A stretch of DNA of 24,260 bases from Verrucomicrobia bacterium UBA3761 (lineage in GTDB: Bacteria; Verrucomicrobiota; Kiritimatiellia; RFP12; UBA1067). The DNA lies in NCBI GenBank assembly GCA_002371135.1, contig DFGB01000056.1, positions 7,474 to 31,733 of the forward strand. Reading direction: 5' to 3'. Position 1 is the stretch's first letter, and every line of letters starts with the position of its first letter. The notes under the pieces were generated by a model that saw only the letters and a program-made list of their open reading frames with translations, was not told the DNA's origin and did no database searches. A program made the position numbers and the translations under genes. This document shows positions 15,825-24,260 of this stretch, piece after piece.

Positions 15825-15894
15825 GGCTGGTTAGGAGTTGTAAGTTGGTAGTTCGCAGTTGGGGGAAGGGGCGCGGGGGAGGGGGCTTTGCGCC

Positions 15895-15925
15895 AAGGAG
15901 GCGCGGCTTTAGCCGCACGCTCCTT
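15895..15925. repeat. Small palindrome, copy 1
   Basis: AAGGAG ... GCGGCT-TT-AGCCGC ... CTCCTT nested stem-loop in the gap between the histone-like gene and tyrS. A second copy of the same design is at 16814-16849. Confidence 0.7.
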
Positions 15926-16021
15926 AATGCTACGGCCTTGGGCAAGCACGGCCCTCCCATGCTTTTATTTCGACTTTTCAACTTACAGTCAAGTCAGCAG
16001 GCCTACCGAGCCGATTTGATT

Positions 16022-16153
16022 TGATACCTATGACTTTTGAAAGTGATACCTATGACTTTGCGGAGTGATACCTATGACTTTTGAAAGTGATACCTATGAC
16101 TTTTGAAAGTGATACCTATGACTTTGGGATTTGATACCTATGACTTTGGAAAT
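16022..16153. repeat. 22-bp tandem repeat, six units
   Basis: Six units start at 16022, 16044, 16066, 16088, 16110 and 16132, exactly 22 bp apart. Each has an invariant TGATACCTATGACTTT followed by six variable bases (TGAAAG three times, GCGGAG, GGGATT, and GGAAAT in the last). A decayed seventh unit may follow. Stop codons on both strands make it non-coding. It lies about 200 bp upstream of the tyrS promoter. Confidence 0.95.
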
Positions 16154-16268
16154 GACAGTTGCGACTTGGCGGGGGACAGGGAGGGGGTGTCGTTTTAGCC
16201 GCTTGCCCAGGTGGATCACATAGCAGCCGCAATGGCCTGTCACTCAGGGCTGCCATTTTCCATAATGC

Positions 16269-16330
16269 AAAAAGCTCTCCGCCGACGCTTGGGATCGCGC
16301 GTTGCGCTTTCCTTCCCGTCGACGGAGAGC
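16269..16330 (-). terminator. Terminator of the histone-like gene
   Basis: On the minus strand a 13-bp stem (arms 16330-16318 and 16286-16274, one G-U or mismatch) with a loop of about 31 nt is followed by TTTTT (16273-16269). It starts 16 bp after the stop codon, in the position of an intrinsic terminator. Confidence 0.75.
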
Positions 16331-16345
16331 CTGGGTCTCGTCCTT

Positions 16346-16591
16346 CTACTTCTTCTTCGCAGGCGCCTTCTTCGCAGGCGCTTTCTTTGCAGGAGCGGGC
16401 TTCTTGGCTGGGGCCTTCTTGGCAACGACCTTCGCGGTCTTGGCCGCAGGCTTCTTCGCTTCAGCCTTCACAGCAACCTTCTTGGTCGCCACAGGCTTGG
16501 CAGCTGCCTTCGTCTTGGGCGCAGGCTTCTTGGCCGCTGCAGGTTTCTTCGCAGGCGCCTTTTTGGGTGCCGGTGCTTTCTTTGTCGCCAT
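16346..16591 (-). CDS. Histone H1-like Lys/Ala/Pro-rich DNA-binding protein
   Basis: An 81-residue protein made almost entirely of Lys (29 residues), Ala and Pro, in repeats of the KKAPAKKPA kind, with a single acidic residue (E44) and no Arg or aromatic residue. This composition matches the C-terminal tail of eukaryotic H1 and the bacterial H1-like proteins found in chlamydiae and other PVC bacteria. The expected role is condensing DNA by charge. It has a strong AAAGGAG ribosome site 8 nt before the ATG, its own probable promoter and an intrinsic terminator, so it is likely a highly expressed single-gene unit. There is no globular domain, and low complexity prevents a finer family assignment. 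Confidence 0.85.
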   Translation of the reverse strand: MATKKAPAPKKAPAKKPAAAKKPAPKTKAAAKPVATKKVAVKAEAKKPAAKTAKVVAKKAPAKKPAPAKKAPAKKAPAKKK

Positions 16592-16615
16592 CTACTGGCT
16601 CCTTTCTTTGAGTTT

Positions 16616-16667
16616 CGACCTACCGGTCGTATGCCTGTATTTTAGCATTTTTTGCGACTCGAAACAA
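16616..16667 (-). promoter_or_regulatory. Probable promoter and small palindrome before the histone-like gene
   Basis: TTGTTT (16667-16662), 17 bp, TAAAAT (16644-16639) is a plausible promoter of a different type from the TTGACC class. Downstream, in the leader, CGACC-GGTA-GGTCG (16616-16629) can form a short hairpin or serve as an operator. Weak evidence. Confidence 0.4.
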
Positions 16668-16772
16668 TCGAAAACATCAAAAAACGGCATTTTCGGGCGA
16701 TTTTCCCGCTTCGCACGCTTTCTGGCGCCCTCTCTCGCCGCTGGGAAAAGCCTCGCGCGCCCTGCGAGCTTC

Positions 16773-16879
16773 GCGCAAGTAGAAAGTAGAAAGTAGGCAG
16801 TAGGAGATTTGGAGGCAAGGAGACGCGGCTTCAGCCGCGCACCCTTGCCGCTATGGCATCTCCTACTTCCTACTTGCGC
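16773..16879. repeat. Nested palindrome at the 3' end of ettA
   Basis: Outer arms (16773-16809 and 16859-16879) are built of AAGTAGGAAGTAGGAG-type units, and each carries GCGCAAGTAG. The inner part is the small palindrome copy 2 (GGCAAGG 16814-16820 with CCTTGCC 16843-16849; CGCGGCT 16824-16830 with AGCCGCG 16833-16839). The last two codons and stop of ettA lie in the right arm. The stretch 16592-16772 beyond it holds only the histone-like gene's leader and a GC-rich segment without a gene. Confidence 0.8.
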
Positions 16880-18471
16880 GAACGCCACTCGTGGTATTCG
16901 GTGAATCCGCCCTCGAACCAATACGTGGAGCCGTCGGGTTCGAATGCGAGGATGTGAGTGGCGATGCGGTCAAGGAACCAGCGGTCGTGGGAGACTACCA
17001 TCACGCAGCCGCCGAAATCCTGCAAACCTTCTTCGAGCGAGCGGAGTGTGGCGACGTCGAGGTCATTCGTGGGTTCGTCCAGCAGTAGGAGGTTGCCGCC
17101 GGAGGCGAGGAGTTTTGCGAGGTGGACGCGGTTGCGCTCGCCGCCGGAAAGGACGCCCACCTTCTTCTGCTGTTCTGCGCCTCGGAAGTTGAAGCGCGAA
17201 CAATACGCGCGGCCGTTCATCATCGTCGTGCCTGCAAGACGCACGAATTCACCGCCGCCGGTGATCGCTTCGTATACTGTCTCGTCGGGCTTGAGTTCGC
17301 TGCGCGTCTGGTCGACGTATGCGAGCTTCACCGTCTCGCCCACCGTGAGAGTTCCGGCAAGCGGCTTCTCCTGGCCGGTGATGAGTTTGAAAAGCGTCGT
17401 CTTGCCGGCGCCGTTCGCTCCTATGACACCGACGATACCGCCGCGCGGCAGATCGAAGTTGAGGTCGGAATAGAGCACCCTGTCGCCAAAGCCCATTTTC
17501 ACATGCTCGGCCTTGACGACGAGATTGCCGAGCCGCGGCCCCGGCGGTATGCGTATGACGAGATCGTCCTCGCGCGTGGAGACTTCCTGCTTCTGCAATT
17601 CTTCGTATCTCTCGACGCGCGCCTTCGCCTTTGCGTGACGGCCCGAGGGGTTGGTCTGGATCCACTTGAGTTCGTTTTCAAGCAGCTTCTGGCGGGACTT
17701 CTCGACCTTCGCTTCGCGAGCCAGCATGGCCTCCTTCTGCTTGAGCCATTCCTCGTAGTTGCCCTTGTAGGGATAGCAGATGCCGCGGTCGAGCTCAAGG
17801 ATCCAGTCGGTGACGTCGGAAAGGAAGTAGCGGTCGTGCGTGACGACGATGAGCGTGCCTTTGAACTCCTTGAGGAACGCTTCGAGGCGGAACGTCGTCT
17901 CGGCGTCGAGATGGTTCGTGGGTTCGTCGAGAAGAAGGACGTCCGGGTTGGAAAGTATGAGGCGGGCAATCGCGACGCGGCGGCGTTCGCCGCCTGAGAG
18001 GACCGCCACCTTGCGCGAGCCGTCCGGGCAGCCCATGTCCGCCATGCGGCGCTCGACGAGGCTTTCGAGGTTCCAATAGTCGTTGCGATCGATTATTTCC
18101 TGGATGCGCTCCATCTCGGCCGCGGCCTTGGGGTCGTCGAGTTCGCAGCAAAGGTCCTCGTAGCGCGTCACGAGCGCCTGCGCCTCCGCGACGCCCTCCA
18201 TCACGGTCTCGAGCACCGTCTTGCCGTCGTCGAGCTCCGGCTCCTGGGGAAGGTAGCCGACTTTGGTGCCCTTGGCGACTTGCACCGTCCCCATCAGCTC
18301 CTTGTCGAGCCCGGCGAGTATCTTCAAGAGCGAAGACTTGCCGGCGCCGTTCGCGCCGATTACGCCGATGTGCGCACCGTAGAAGAAACTCAGGTTCACG
18401 TCTTGCAAAATCGTCTTGGTGCCGACCTGCTTCGTAACGTCGATCAACGAGAATTGGTATTCGCCTGCCAT
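16870..18471 (-). CDS. ettA: ABC-F translation factor EttA
   Basis: Cytoplasmic twin-ATPase that binds the ribosomal E site and gates the first peptide bond according to energy charge. It has 533 residues with two ABC cassettes: GANGAGKSS (about 38-46), LSGGERRRVAIA and DEPTNHLD in the first; GANGAGKTT, LSGGERNRVHLAK and DEPTNDLD in the second. The EttA-type arm and the linker (KAMLAREAKVEKSRQ-like region) lie between about 90-140 and 240-310. The protein stops at FTEYHEWRSRK, about 20 residues earlier than usual EttA proteins, exactly where the AAGTAG repeat begins. It starts 9 bp after the small membrane-protein gene. Another ABC-F subfamily is possible but less likely, given the N-terminal half. 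Confidence 0.92.
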   Translation of the reverse strand: MAGEYQFSLIDVTKQVGTKTILQDVNLSFFYGAHIGVIGANGAGKSSLLKILAGLDKELMGTVQVAKGTKVGYLPQEPELDDGKTVLETVMEGVAEAQALVTRYEDLCCELDDPKAAAEMERIQEIIDRNDYWNLESLVERRMADMGCPDGSRKVAVLSGGERRRVAIARLILSNPDVLLLDEPTNHLDAETTFRLEAFLKEFKGTLIVVTHDRYFLSDVTDWILELDRGICYPYKGNYEEWLKQKEAMLAREAKVEKSRQKLLENELKWIQTNPSGRHAKAKARVERYEELQKQEVSTREDDLVIRIPPGPRLGNLVVKAEHVKMGFGDRVLYSDLNFDLPRGGIVGVIGANGAGKTTLFKLITGQEKPLAGTLTVGETVKLAYVDQTRSELKPDETVYEAITGGGEFVRLAGTTMMNGRAYCSRFNFRGAEQQKKVGVLSGGERNRVHLAKLLASGGNLLLLDEPTNDLDVATLRSLEEGLQDFGGCVMVVSHDRWFLDRIATHILAFEPDGSTYWFEGGFTEYHEWRSRK

Positions 18472-18480
18472 GGTGGTGTT

Positions 18481-18753
18481 TTATTTTTCGGTTTTCCGGT
18501 TTGCAAAATGGAAGTAGAGCGCGAGATCGGTGGAGACGAGCGCCATGTCGACGAGATAGACGAGACAAAGCCAAAGTTTCGTGCCTTCGACGAGGTGCGC
18601 GGCGATGCCGCACATGTAGCCGACGAGCACGATCGCCATAAACATGGGGGACTTGCCGTCGACGCGTTTCGAGCGCCACGTCTTTGCGATAGCGAACGGC
18701 CACGAAAAGCCGAACGCGAACAACATTGCAAATTCGAGAATTTGTGAGAGCAT
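18481..18753 (-). CDS. Small PQ-loop-like (SemiSWEET-type) membrane protein
   Basis: A 90-residue membrane protein with three predicted helices. The sequence FSWPFAIAKTWRSKRVDGKS at about 16-35 has the proline in helix 1 and the following basic Lys/Arg-Ser-Lys loop seen in PQ-loop and SemiSWEET half-transporters. The length of about 90 residues fits a single triple-helix bundle that would work as a dimer. Function and substrate are unknown; relatives without a classic PQ pair are usually annotated as hypothetical. It lies between mnmA (58 bp upstream) and ettA (9 bp downstream), probably in one transcript. The start ATG is directly preceded by a TTTCAACTTTTC repeat. Confidence 0.7.
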   Translation of the reverse strand: MLSQILEFAMLFAFGFSWPFAIAKTWRSKRVDGKSPMFMAIVLVGYMCGIAAHLVEGTKLWLCLVYLVDMALVSTDLALYFHFANRKTEK

Positions 18754-18811
18754 GAAAAGTTGAAAGGTTGAAAGGTCTAGAACATCTAGAACTTCTAGAA
18801 CATCTAGTATA
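18754..18811. repeat. TTGAAAGG / TCTAGAAC repeat between mnmA and the PQ-loop gene
   Basis: GTTGAAAG units are followed by TCTAGAACATCTAGAACT-type repeats, which are nearly self-complementary. Related TTCTAGA-type short repeats occur at 9320-9350, 14450-14460 and 19930-19970. No gene. Confidence 0.75.
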
Positions 18812-19867
18812 TCACTTAATGATACCTCCGCACAGCACTTTCTTGCGGTCGGGGGAATAGAAGACGGCGCTTTGGCCAGGTGCGACGCCTGCGATGCCGT
18901 CCGGGAATTCGCAGTGCGAGCCGGTCAGAATCGCGTTTTGGCGCGGCGCGCCGGCGGAACGGACTTTGACGGATACTTCGATCGGCTCGTCGGCCGGAGG
19001 GATTGAAACCCAATTCATGTCGACGACGTCGAGCGACGTCTTGACAGCGTCCTCTGCGCGTCCGACTACGACGCGGTTTGCGCAGGCGTTGATGTCGACG
19101 ACGTACCACGGCGTCCCGCCACCGCCGATGCCAAGCCCCTTGCGCTGACCTATGGTGAAATGCCAGAATCCGTCGTGATGCGCGAGAACCTTGCCTTCGA
19201 GGTCGACTATCACGCCCTCGCGCGGCGGCGCGCCTATGAGTTCTGCGACGTCGCCTGAATAGAAATCCTGCGAGTCCGGCTTGTCGGCCGCGGCCAACCC
19301 AGCCTTGCGCGCAATTTCGCGGACCTCCTTTTTCGTCATGCCGCCGAGCGGGAAGATGTGGCGCTCGAGCTGGCTTTGCGAAAGGCGATAGAGGAAGTAA
19401 CTTTGGTCTTTCGCCTCGTCGACGGCTCTCCAGAGTTCGGTGCGGCCGTCCGTACCCGGCATCGTACGGGCGTAATGGCCGGTCGCGAAACGTTCGAACT
19501 TAAGCCCGCTCTTGAGCGCGAGGTCGGGCAAGAGGCCGAACTTCATCAGCGCATTGCAGCGGACGCATGGATTTGGAGTACGCCCGGCGAGATACGTAGA
19601 GCGGAAATTCTCGATTATCGCCTTGTCGTATTCGTCGGCGCAATCGAATACGCGGTATTCAATGCCGATTTTCTTTGCAAGAGCCGCCGCGCATTCAATG
19701 TCCTTCTCCTCGCCGGCGCCGAAGCATGCATCGCGCTCGCCGCCTTTATAGCGCCCTTCGCGCCACAACTTCATTGTAATGCCGATTACTTCGTGGCCCG
19801 CCTCCTTGAGAAGAAGCGCCGCCACGGATGAATCGACTCCGCCGGATAGTCCAATTGCAACAGTCAT
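18812..19867 (-). CDS. mnmA: tRNA 2-thiouridylase MnmA
   Basis: Adds sulfur to U34 of the tRNAs for Lys, Glu and Gln. It has 351 residues. The PP-loop GLSGGVDSS is at 6-14, followed by CFGAGEEKDIE, the first catalytic motif in TPNPCVRCNALMKFG (C101 and C104), ATGHYAR (128-134), QSYFLY (155-160) and GQRKGLGIGG. The second motif reads DSQDFYSGD (198-206), without the Cys found in E. coli (C199). The CxxC in motif 1, instead of DxxC, fits the subgroup discussed as carrying an iron-sulfur cluster. It follows the sigma-54 activator by 127 bp of repeat DNA and precedes the PQ-loop gene. Confidence 0.93.
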   Translation of the reverse strand: MTVAIGLSGGVDSSVAALLLKEAGHEVIGITMKLWREGRYKGGERDACFGAGEEKDIECAAALAKKIGIEYRVFDCADEYDKAIIENFRSTYLAGRTPNPCVRCNALMKFGLLPDLALKSGLKFERFATGHYARTMPGTDGRTELWRAVDEAKDQSYFLYRLSQSQLERHIFPLGGMTKKEVREIARKAGLAAADKPDSQDFYSGDVAELIGAPPREGVIVDLEGKVLAHHDGFWHFTIGQRKGLGIGGGGTPWYVVDINACANRVVVGRAEDAVKTSLDVVDMNWVSIPPADEPIEVSVKVRSAGAPRQNAILTGSHCEFPDGIAGVAPGQSAVFYSPDRKKVLCGGIIK

Positions 19868-19994
19868 GGCCAGTTGACAGTTAGCAGTTAGTAGTTAGTA
19901 GTTAGTCCTAAGTCCGAAGTCCCGAGTCCTAGATGAACTAGAGGTTCTATAAGATCTAGAGGCGCTAGACTTTTCAACTGCGTCCACTTAGGAC
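19868..19994. repeat. Inverted-repeat element between the sigma-54 activator and mnmA
   Basis: Short tandem AGTTAGTAGTTAG units lead into TCCTAAGTCCGAAGTCCCGAGTCC, mirrored imperfectly by CACTTAGGACTCAGGACTTG at 19985-20003, with a CTAGAGG/TCTAGA core. The right arm contains the last two codons and stop of the activator gene. No gene and no promoter is obvious. Confidence 0.75.
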
Positions 19995-21518
<1,524 letters not shown>

Positions 21519-21537
21519 TTAAGTCAGTAGTTGGTAG

Positions 21538-22782
21538 TTAGCAGTTGGTCTCCCTGTGCGGCATGATGGTTCCCGCAAAATGCTCTTTCACGTTCGTGGC
21601 GTCAGGCTCTTGACAACTGCCGACTGCTCGCTGTTTTCTCGATTCCTCCGCGCGGAATGCGAGCGCGTGGGATTCGAGAGCGGAATCGAGGAGCGCCGCG
21701 TAGCGCGCGGGGGATGTGCGTTTGACAAGGTTGTAGAACGCGGCCATGACGGCGCGGTCGCCGCCGCCATGCGCGCCGGCAGGCTGCGCAGGCGTTATCA
21801 CGCGCTCTTCCCCTGCAAACGGCTTTACGACTATCTTCTCTCCATCGGCGACGATTTCAGCCCGCGTTCCGTAGAAATGCGTCATCCGTCTGCGCTCCTT
21901 GGAATACGCTTCCATTTCCAGCGTGACTGTGAGGCCGCCATCGAACTCCATCAGCGTGGTCTGGTGGTCGACGGAATCGTTTTTGCCAAGGTAGACGCAT
22001 TCACCGTAGCGACTGTTGGCGACGACCTCATCCATCGCCGCGTCCGAGTCGTCCGGGAAATGGTAGCGCAAGGCAGTTTCGTCGCGGTAGAGACGTACGG
22101 CGTCAAAGGGGCATGTCGAGCGCACGGGGCAGTCGATGCAGCGCGCGGCGGCGCGCGGCGGTTTGTTTTCCGGCCGCCAGTGCGAGAGCGCGCCGTAGCT
22201 CGCCATGCGCTTCAAGCGGCGCGAACCGGTCCACCAGACGATCAAATCGAAATCGTGCGAGCACTTCTGGACGAGCGTGCCTGTGCCGTCTTCCTCGCGC
22301 GCCCAGTTGCCGCGACAGAATGCGTGGGCCGCTTTGGCATGACCGATGGCGACGAGGTGGTGGATGCTCGTGATGTCGCCTGCGACGCCTGAACGCAACA
22401 CTTCCTGCAACGCGCGGTAGTAGTTGGAATAGCGCAACACGTAGCACGTCAGAACCGCACAACCGCTCGCCGATCTCGCCGTGCGTATCTCTTCGCACTC
22501 GGCCCACGAGCATCCGACCGGCTTTTCGAGGAGGACGTGAAGACCCTTGGCGAGGGAGGCGAGCGTCGCATCCTTGTGCAACGCGTCGGGGAGCGCCACC
22601 ACGACCGCCTCGGCCCCGGTGTCGGCCGCGAGCGCGTCATCATACGATGCGAAAACCGGGGCGACGGAGGTTTCGAGGAGCGGATCGGCAATGCCGACTA
22701 TCTCAAACTCGTCAGCATGCGCAAGGGCGTATTCTCCATACGCCCTTCCGCGCACACCATAGCCGAGAATGAGGATTTTCAT
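21538..22782 (-). CDS. Gfo/Idh/MocA-family oxidoreductase
   Basis: NAD(P)-dependent dehydrogenase on a sugar or cyclitol, 414 residues. GYGVRGRAYG (7-16) is the nucleotide-binding loop, EKPVG (86-90) holds the catalytic Lys, and KCSHDFD (173-179) replaces the usual GxHxxD region. A Cys cluster CIDCPVRSTC (215-224) in the C-terminal domain resembles a metal-binding insert present in some members. ATG 22782 was chosen because it overlaps the aminopeptidase stop as TGATG and matches the family start; an extension of 64 codons inside the aminopeptidase gene looks spurious. The stop and final codons run into a CTGCTAACTACCAACTACTG repeat. The substrate is unknown. Confidence 0.9.
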   Translation of the reverse strand: MKILILGYGVRGRAYGEYALAHADEFEIVGIADPLLETSVAPVFASYDDALAADTGAEAVVVALPDALHKDATLASLAKGLHVLLEKPVGCSWAECEEIRTARSASGCAVLTCYVLRYSNYYRALQEVLRSGVAGDITSIHHLVAIGHAKAAHAFCRGNWAREEDGTGTLVQKCSHDFDLIVWWTGSRRLKRMASYGALSHWRPENKPPRAAARCIDCPVRSTCPFDAVRLYRDETALRYHFPDDSDAAMDEVVANSRYGECVYLGKNDSVDHQTTLMEFDGGLTVTLEMEAYSKERRRMTHFYGTRAEIVADGEKIVVKPFAGEERVITPAQPAGAHGGGDRAVMAAFYNLVKRTSPARYAALLDSALESHALAFRAEESRKQRAVGSCQEPDATNVKEHFAGTIMPHRETNC

Positions 22783-24161
22783 CAGCTTCTCAAGTACGCG
22801 CTGTAGGCCTTGTAGGTGTTCCAGATGTCGTCCTTGGCGGCGAGTTCCCAAGGCGCGTGCATATTCATGAGCGGCGTGCCCATGTCGAGCACCTTCATGC
22901 CAAAGCGCGACATGTATTGCGCGATCGTCCCGCCGCCGCCCTTCTCCATCTTGCCGAGCTCGGCCATCTGCCAAACGACGTCGCCCTCGGCCATGATCCG
23001 GCGGATCTCGGCCACAAACTCGGGGCCGCAGTCGCTGGAGCCGGATTTCGACGTTCCGCCCGTATACTTGGACGCTGCGACGCCCTTGTGGAAACGCGCT
23101 TCGTTTCCGGTCGAATTGACATCGGGGAAGTGCGGGTCGGCGACGGCCGTGACGTCGGCCGAAAGCATCGACGACTTTTCGAGGGCGCGGCGGACCATTA
23201 TATCCTTCGCATTCTTCTCCTGGCGCTCGATGAGCTCTGCGACCGTGTTTTCAAAGAACGAGCTCTGCATGCCCGTGGAACCCATGGAGCCGATTTCCTC
23301 CTTGTCGCACATGAGGATGGAAGCCGTCACGTCCGGGACTTCGTTCGCCGCGTCGATAAGCGCCTTGAGACCGGCGAATGAACAGACGCGGTCGTCGTGG
23401 CCGTAGCCTGCGATGAGGGCGCGGTCGAAACCGATTTCGCGCGGCATGCCGGCGGGGACGATTTCGAGTTCGGCGCTGAGGAGATCCTCTTCGTCGACTT
23501 TGTACGTCTTCTTGAGGAACTCGACGAGGCCGTTCTTGTCGGCCTTGGGCTCGGCGGAGGCGTCGTCGCCGTCTTTTTTGTCCTTCTTGGGCGCGGCGTA
23601 GGTGGTCCAGGCGATCACATCAAGGTCTTCTGCGGGGAAGAACTCGTCGCGCGTCTTCTTTGCCTGGTCATAGCCGAGGTGCGGGAGAATGTCGGAAATG
23701 AGGAATGCGGGGTCGCCCGGCTTGTCGCCGACTTCGATCTGCACCTTCGTGCCATCCTTGCGGACGATAGTCCCGTAGAGCGCGAGGGGACGCACGAGCC
23801 ACTGGTATTTTTTGATGCCGCCGTAGATGTGGCAATCGAAATAGACGTAGCCGCCCTTCTCGTAGAGCGGCCGCGGCTTGAGGTCGAGGCGCGGCGCGTC
23901 GGTGTGACCGCCGACGACTTTGAGACCTGCCTCGGCAATAGGCTTTTTGCCAATCACCGCCGCCATGACGGTGCGGTCCTCGTAGCCGCGGTAAACCTTG
24001 TCACCCGCCTTCAAAGTCTTGTACTTGCCGATTTCCTTGAAACCGGCTTCCTCCAAAAGGCGCACGCTCTCTGCATAACTGCGGCGTTCGGTCTTTGCGA
24101 TCCCCAAGTAGCGCATGTATTCGGCGCAATACTCGGCCATTGGTGTGTACGAAATTTTCAT
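22782..24161 (-). CDS. M18-family aminopeptidase (aspartyl aminopeptidase type)
   Basis: A cytoplasmic zinc aminopeptidase of 459 residues that would remove N-terminal acidic or neutral residues from peptides. All metal and catalytic positions are present: H86 in GGHTDAPR, D256 or D257 in GHDDR, the Glu pair E288/E289 in DKEEIG, D336 in SADVTAV and H435 in MHAPWE. A Lys/Asp-rich loop (about 192-208) is an insert of low complexity. The next gene's start overlaps its stop (TGATG), so the oxidoreductase is translationally coupled. The promoter's -10 box is 8 nt before the ATG and no ribosome site is present. Confidence 0.95.
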   Translation of the reverse strand: MKISYTPMAEYCAEYMRYLGIAKTERRSYAESVRLLEEAGFKEIGKYKTLKAGDKVYRGYEDRTVMAAVIGKKPIAEAGLKVVGGHTDAPRLDLKPRPLYEKGGYVYFDCHIYGGIKKYQWLVRPLALYGTIVRKDGTKVQIEVGDKPGDPAFLISDILPHLGYDQAKKTRDEFFPAEDLDVIAWTTYAAPKKDKKDGDDASAEPKADKNGLVEFLKKTYKVDEEDLLSAELEIVPAGMPREIGFDRALIAGYGHDDRVCSFAGLKALIDAANEVPDVTASILMCDKEEIGSMGSTGMQSSFFENTVAELIERQEKNAKDIMVRRALEKSSMLSADVTAVADPHFPDVNSTGNEARFHKGVAASKYTGGTSKSGSSDCGPEFVAEIRRIMAEGDVVWQMAELGKMEKGGGGTIAQYMSRFGMKVLDMGTPLMNMHAPWELAAKDDIWNTYKAYSAYLRS

Positions 24162-24169
24162 AGCCGTAT

Positions 24170-24199
24170 ATTATACCATATCGCAGAGGAAGAGGGAAG
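24170..24199 (-). promoter_or_regulatory. Promoter of the M18 aminopeptidase operon
   Basis: TATAAT (24175-24170) with TGG in front forms an extended -10, 8 nt before the ATG at 24161, in the same ATGGTATAATATACGGC block as tyrS. The -35 position 18 bp upstream falls in AGGGAAGAGGGAAGAG repeat DNA and matches TTGACC poorly (3 of 6), so this promoter may rely on the extended -10. Confidence 0.6.
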
Positions 24200-24260
24200 A
24201 GGGAAGAGAAAAATTCAGGGCGACGGCATTTACTTTTGCCGCTTCTAAAAGTAAACTTGA

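Larger units (their letters stand above)
15825..16268. other. Non-coding gap between the histone-like gene and tyrS
   Basis: About 440 bp with no credible gene on either strand. It holds the small palindrome (15895-15925), AGTTG/CAACTT-type short repeats, the 22-bp tandem array (16022-16153), and a GGGGGA-rich stretch. I see no tRNA-like or riboswitch-like fold. Confidence 0.6.

Noticed and set aside
16022..16153. CRISPR array
   Set aside because: The constant part is only 16 bp, the spacers are 6 bp, and no cas gene is present.
22783..22974. 64-codon extension of the Gfo/Idh oxidoreductase
   Set aside because: It lies inside the aminopeptidase gene in another frame; the TGATG overlap and the Rossmann motif fix the start at 22782.
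23749..23763. Possible -24/-12 sigma-54 promoter (TGGCACGAAGGTGCA, minus strand)
   Set aside because: Spacing between GG and GC is one base too short and it lies inside the aminopeptidase gene.

Overview
The window is GC-rich, and every gene I can support (20, one of them cut by the window edge) lies on the minus strand. The gene content suggests an anaerobic, Gram-negative, sugar-using member of the PVC superphylum (Kiritimatiellota, Lentisphaerota or Verrucomicrobiota type). The pointers are LPS genes (lpxA, an LptF/G permease), a Lys/Ala/Pro-rich histone H1-like protein, a GHL10-type secreted hydrolase, a Gfo/Idh/MocA oxidoreductase, a KDPG aldolase and a HydF-type [FeFe]-hydrogenase maturase. 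The taxonomic placement is inference from gene content.

Layout in transcription order (high to low coordinates). (1) 24161-16870: M18 aminopeptidase, Gfo/Idh oxidoreductase, GAF-AAA+-Fis sigma-54 activator, mnmA, a small PQ-loop-like membrane protein and ettA. (2) 16591-16346: histone-like gene with its own terminator. (3) 16268-15787: non-coding, with a 22-bp tandem repeat and a small palindrome. (4) 15786-7682: tyrS, lptF/G, lpxA, murF, gmd, fcl and a GHL10 protein; this is largely an envelope and surface-sugar cluster. (5) 7396-4271: a HydF / MTA-SAH-deaminase fusion gene, then an MTAN-type nucleosidase. (6) 4225-2802: site-2 protease and eda. (7) 2712-2023: FHA-domain protein. (8) 1910-1: MFS sugar transporter and galK (cut by the window edge).

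The most unusual item is the single 770-codon reading frame joining a HydF-type maturase to a complete MTA/SAH/5'-deoxyadenosine deaminase-type amidohydrolase, followed by a nucleosidase of the family that also cleaves 5'-deoxyadenosine. The [FeFe]-hydrogenase maturases HydE and HydG release 5'-deoxyadenosine, so the pair could dispose of radical-SAM by-products beside the maturation scaffold (hypothesis).

Two further patterns run through the window. Four promoters have the same TTGACC-18 bp-TATAAT plan with a TGn extended -10, and a fifth shares the extended -10; three of the five sit so close to the start codon that the mRNA should be nearly leaderless. Many gene 3' ends run into short, nested inverted-repeat elements that supply the stop codon itself.

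I saw no tRNA, rRNA, CRISPR array or transposase.
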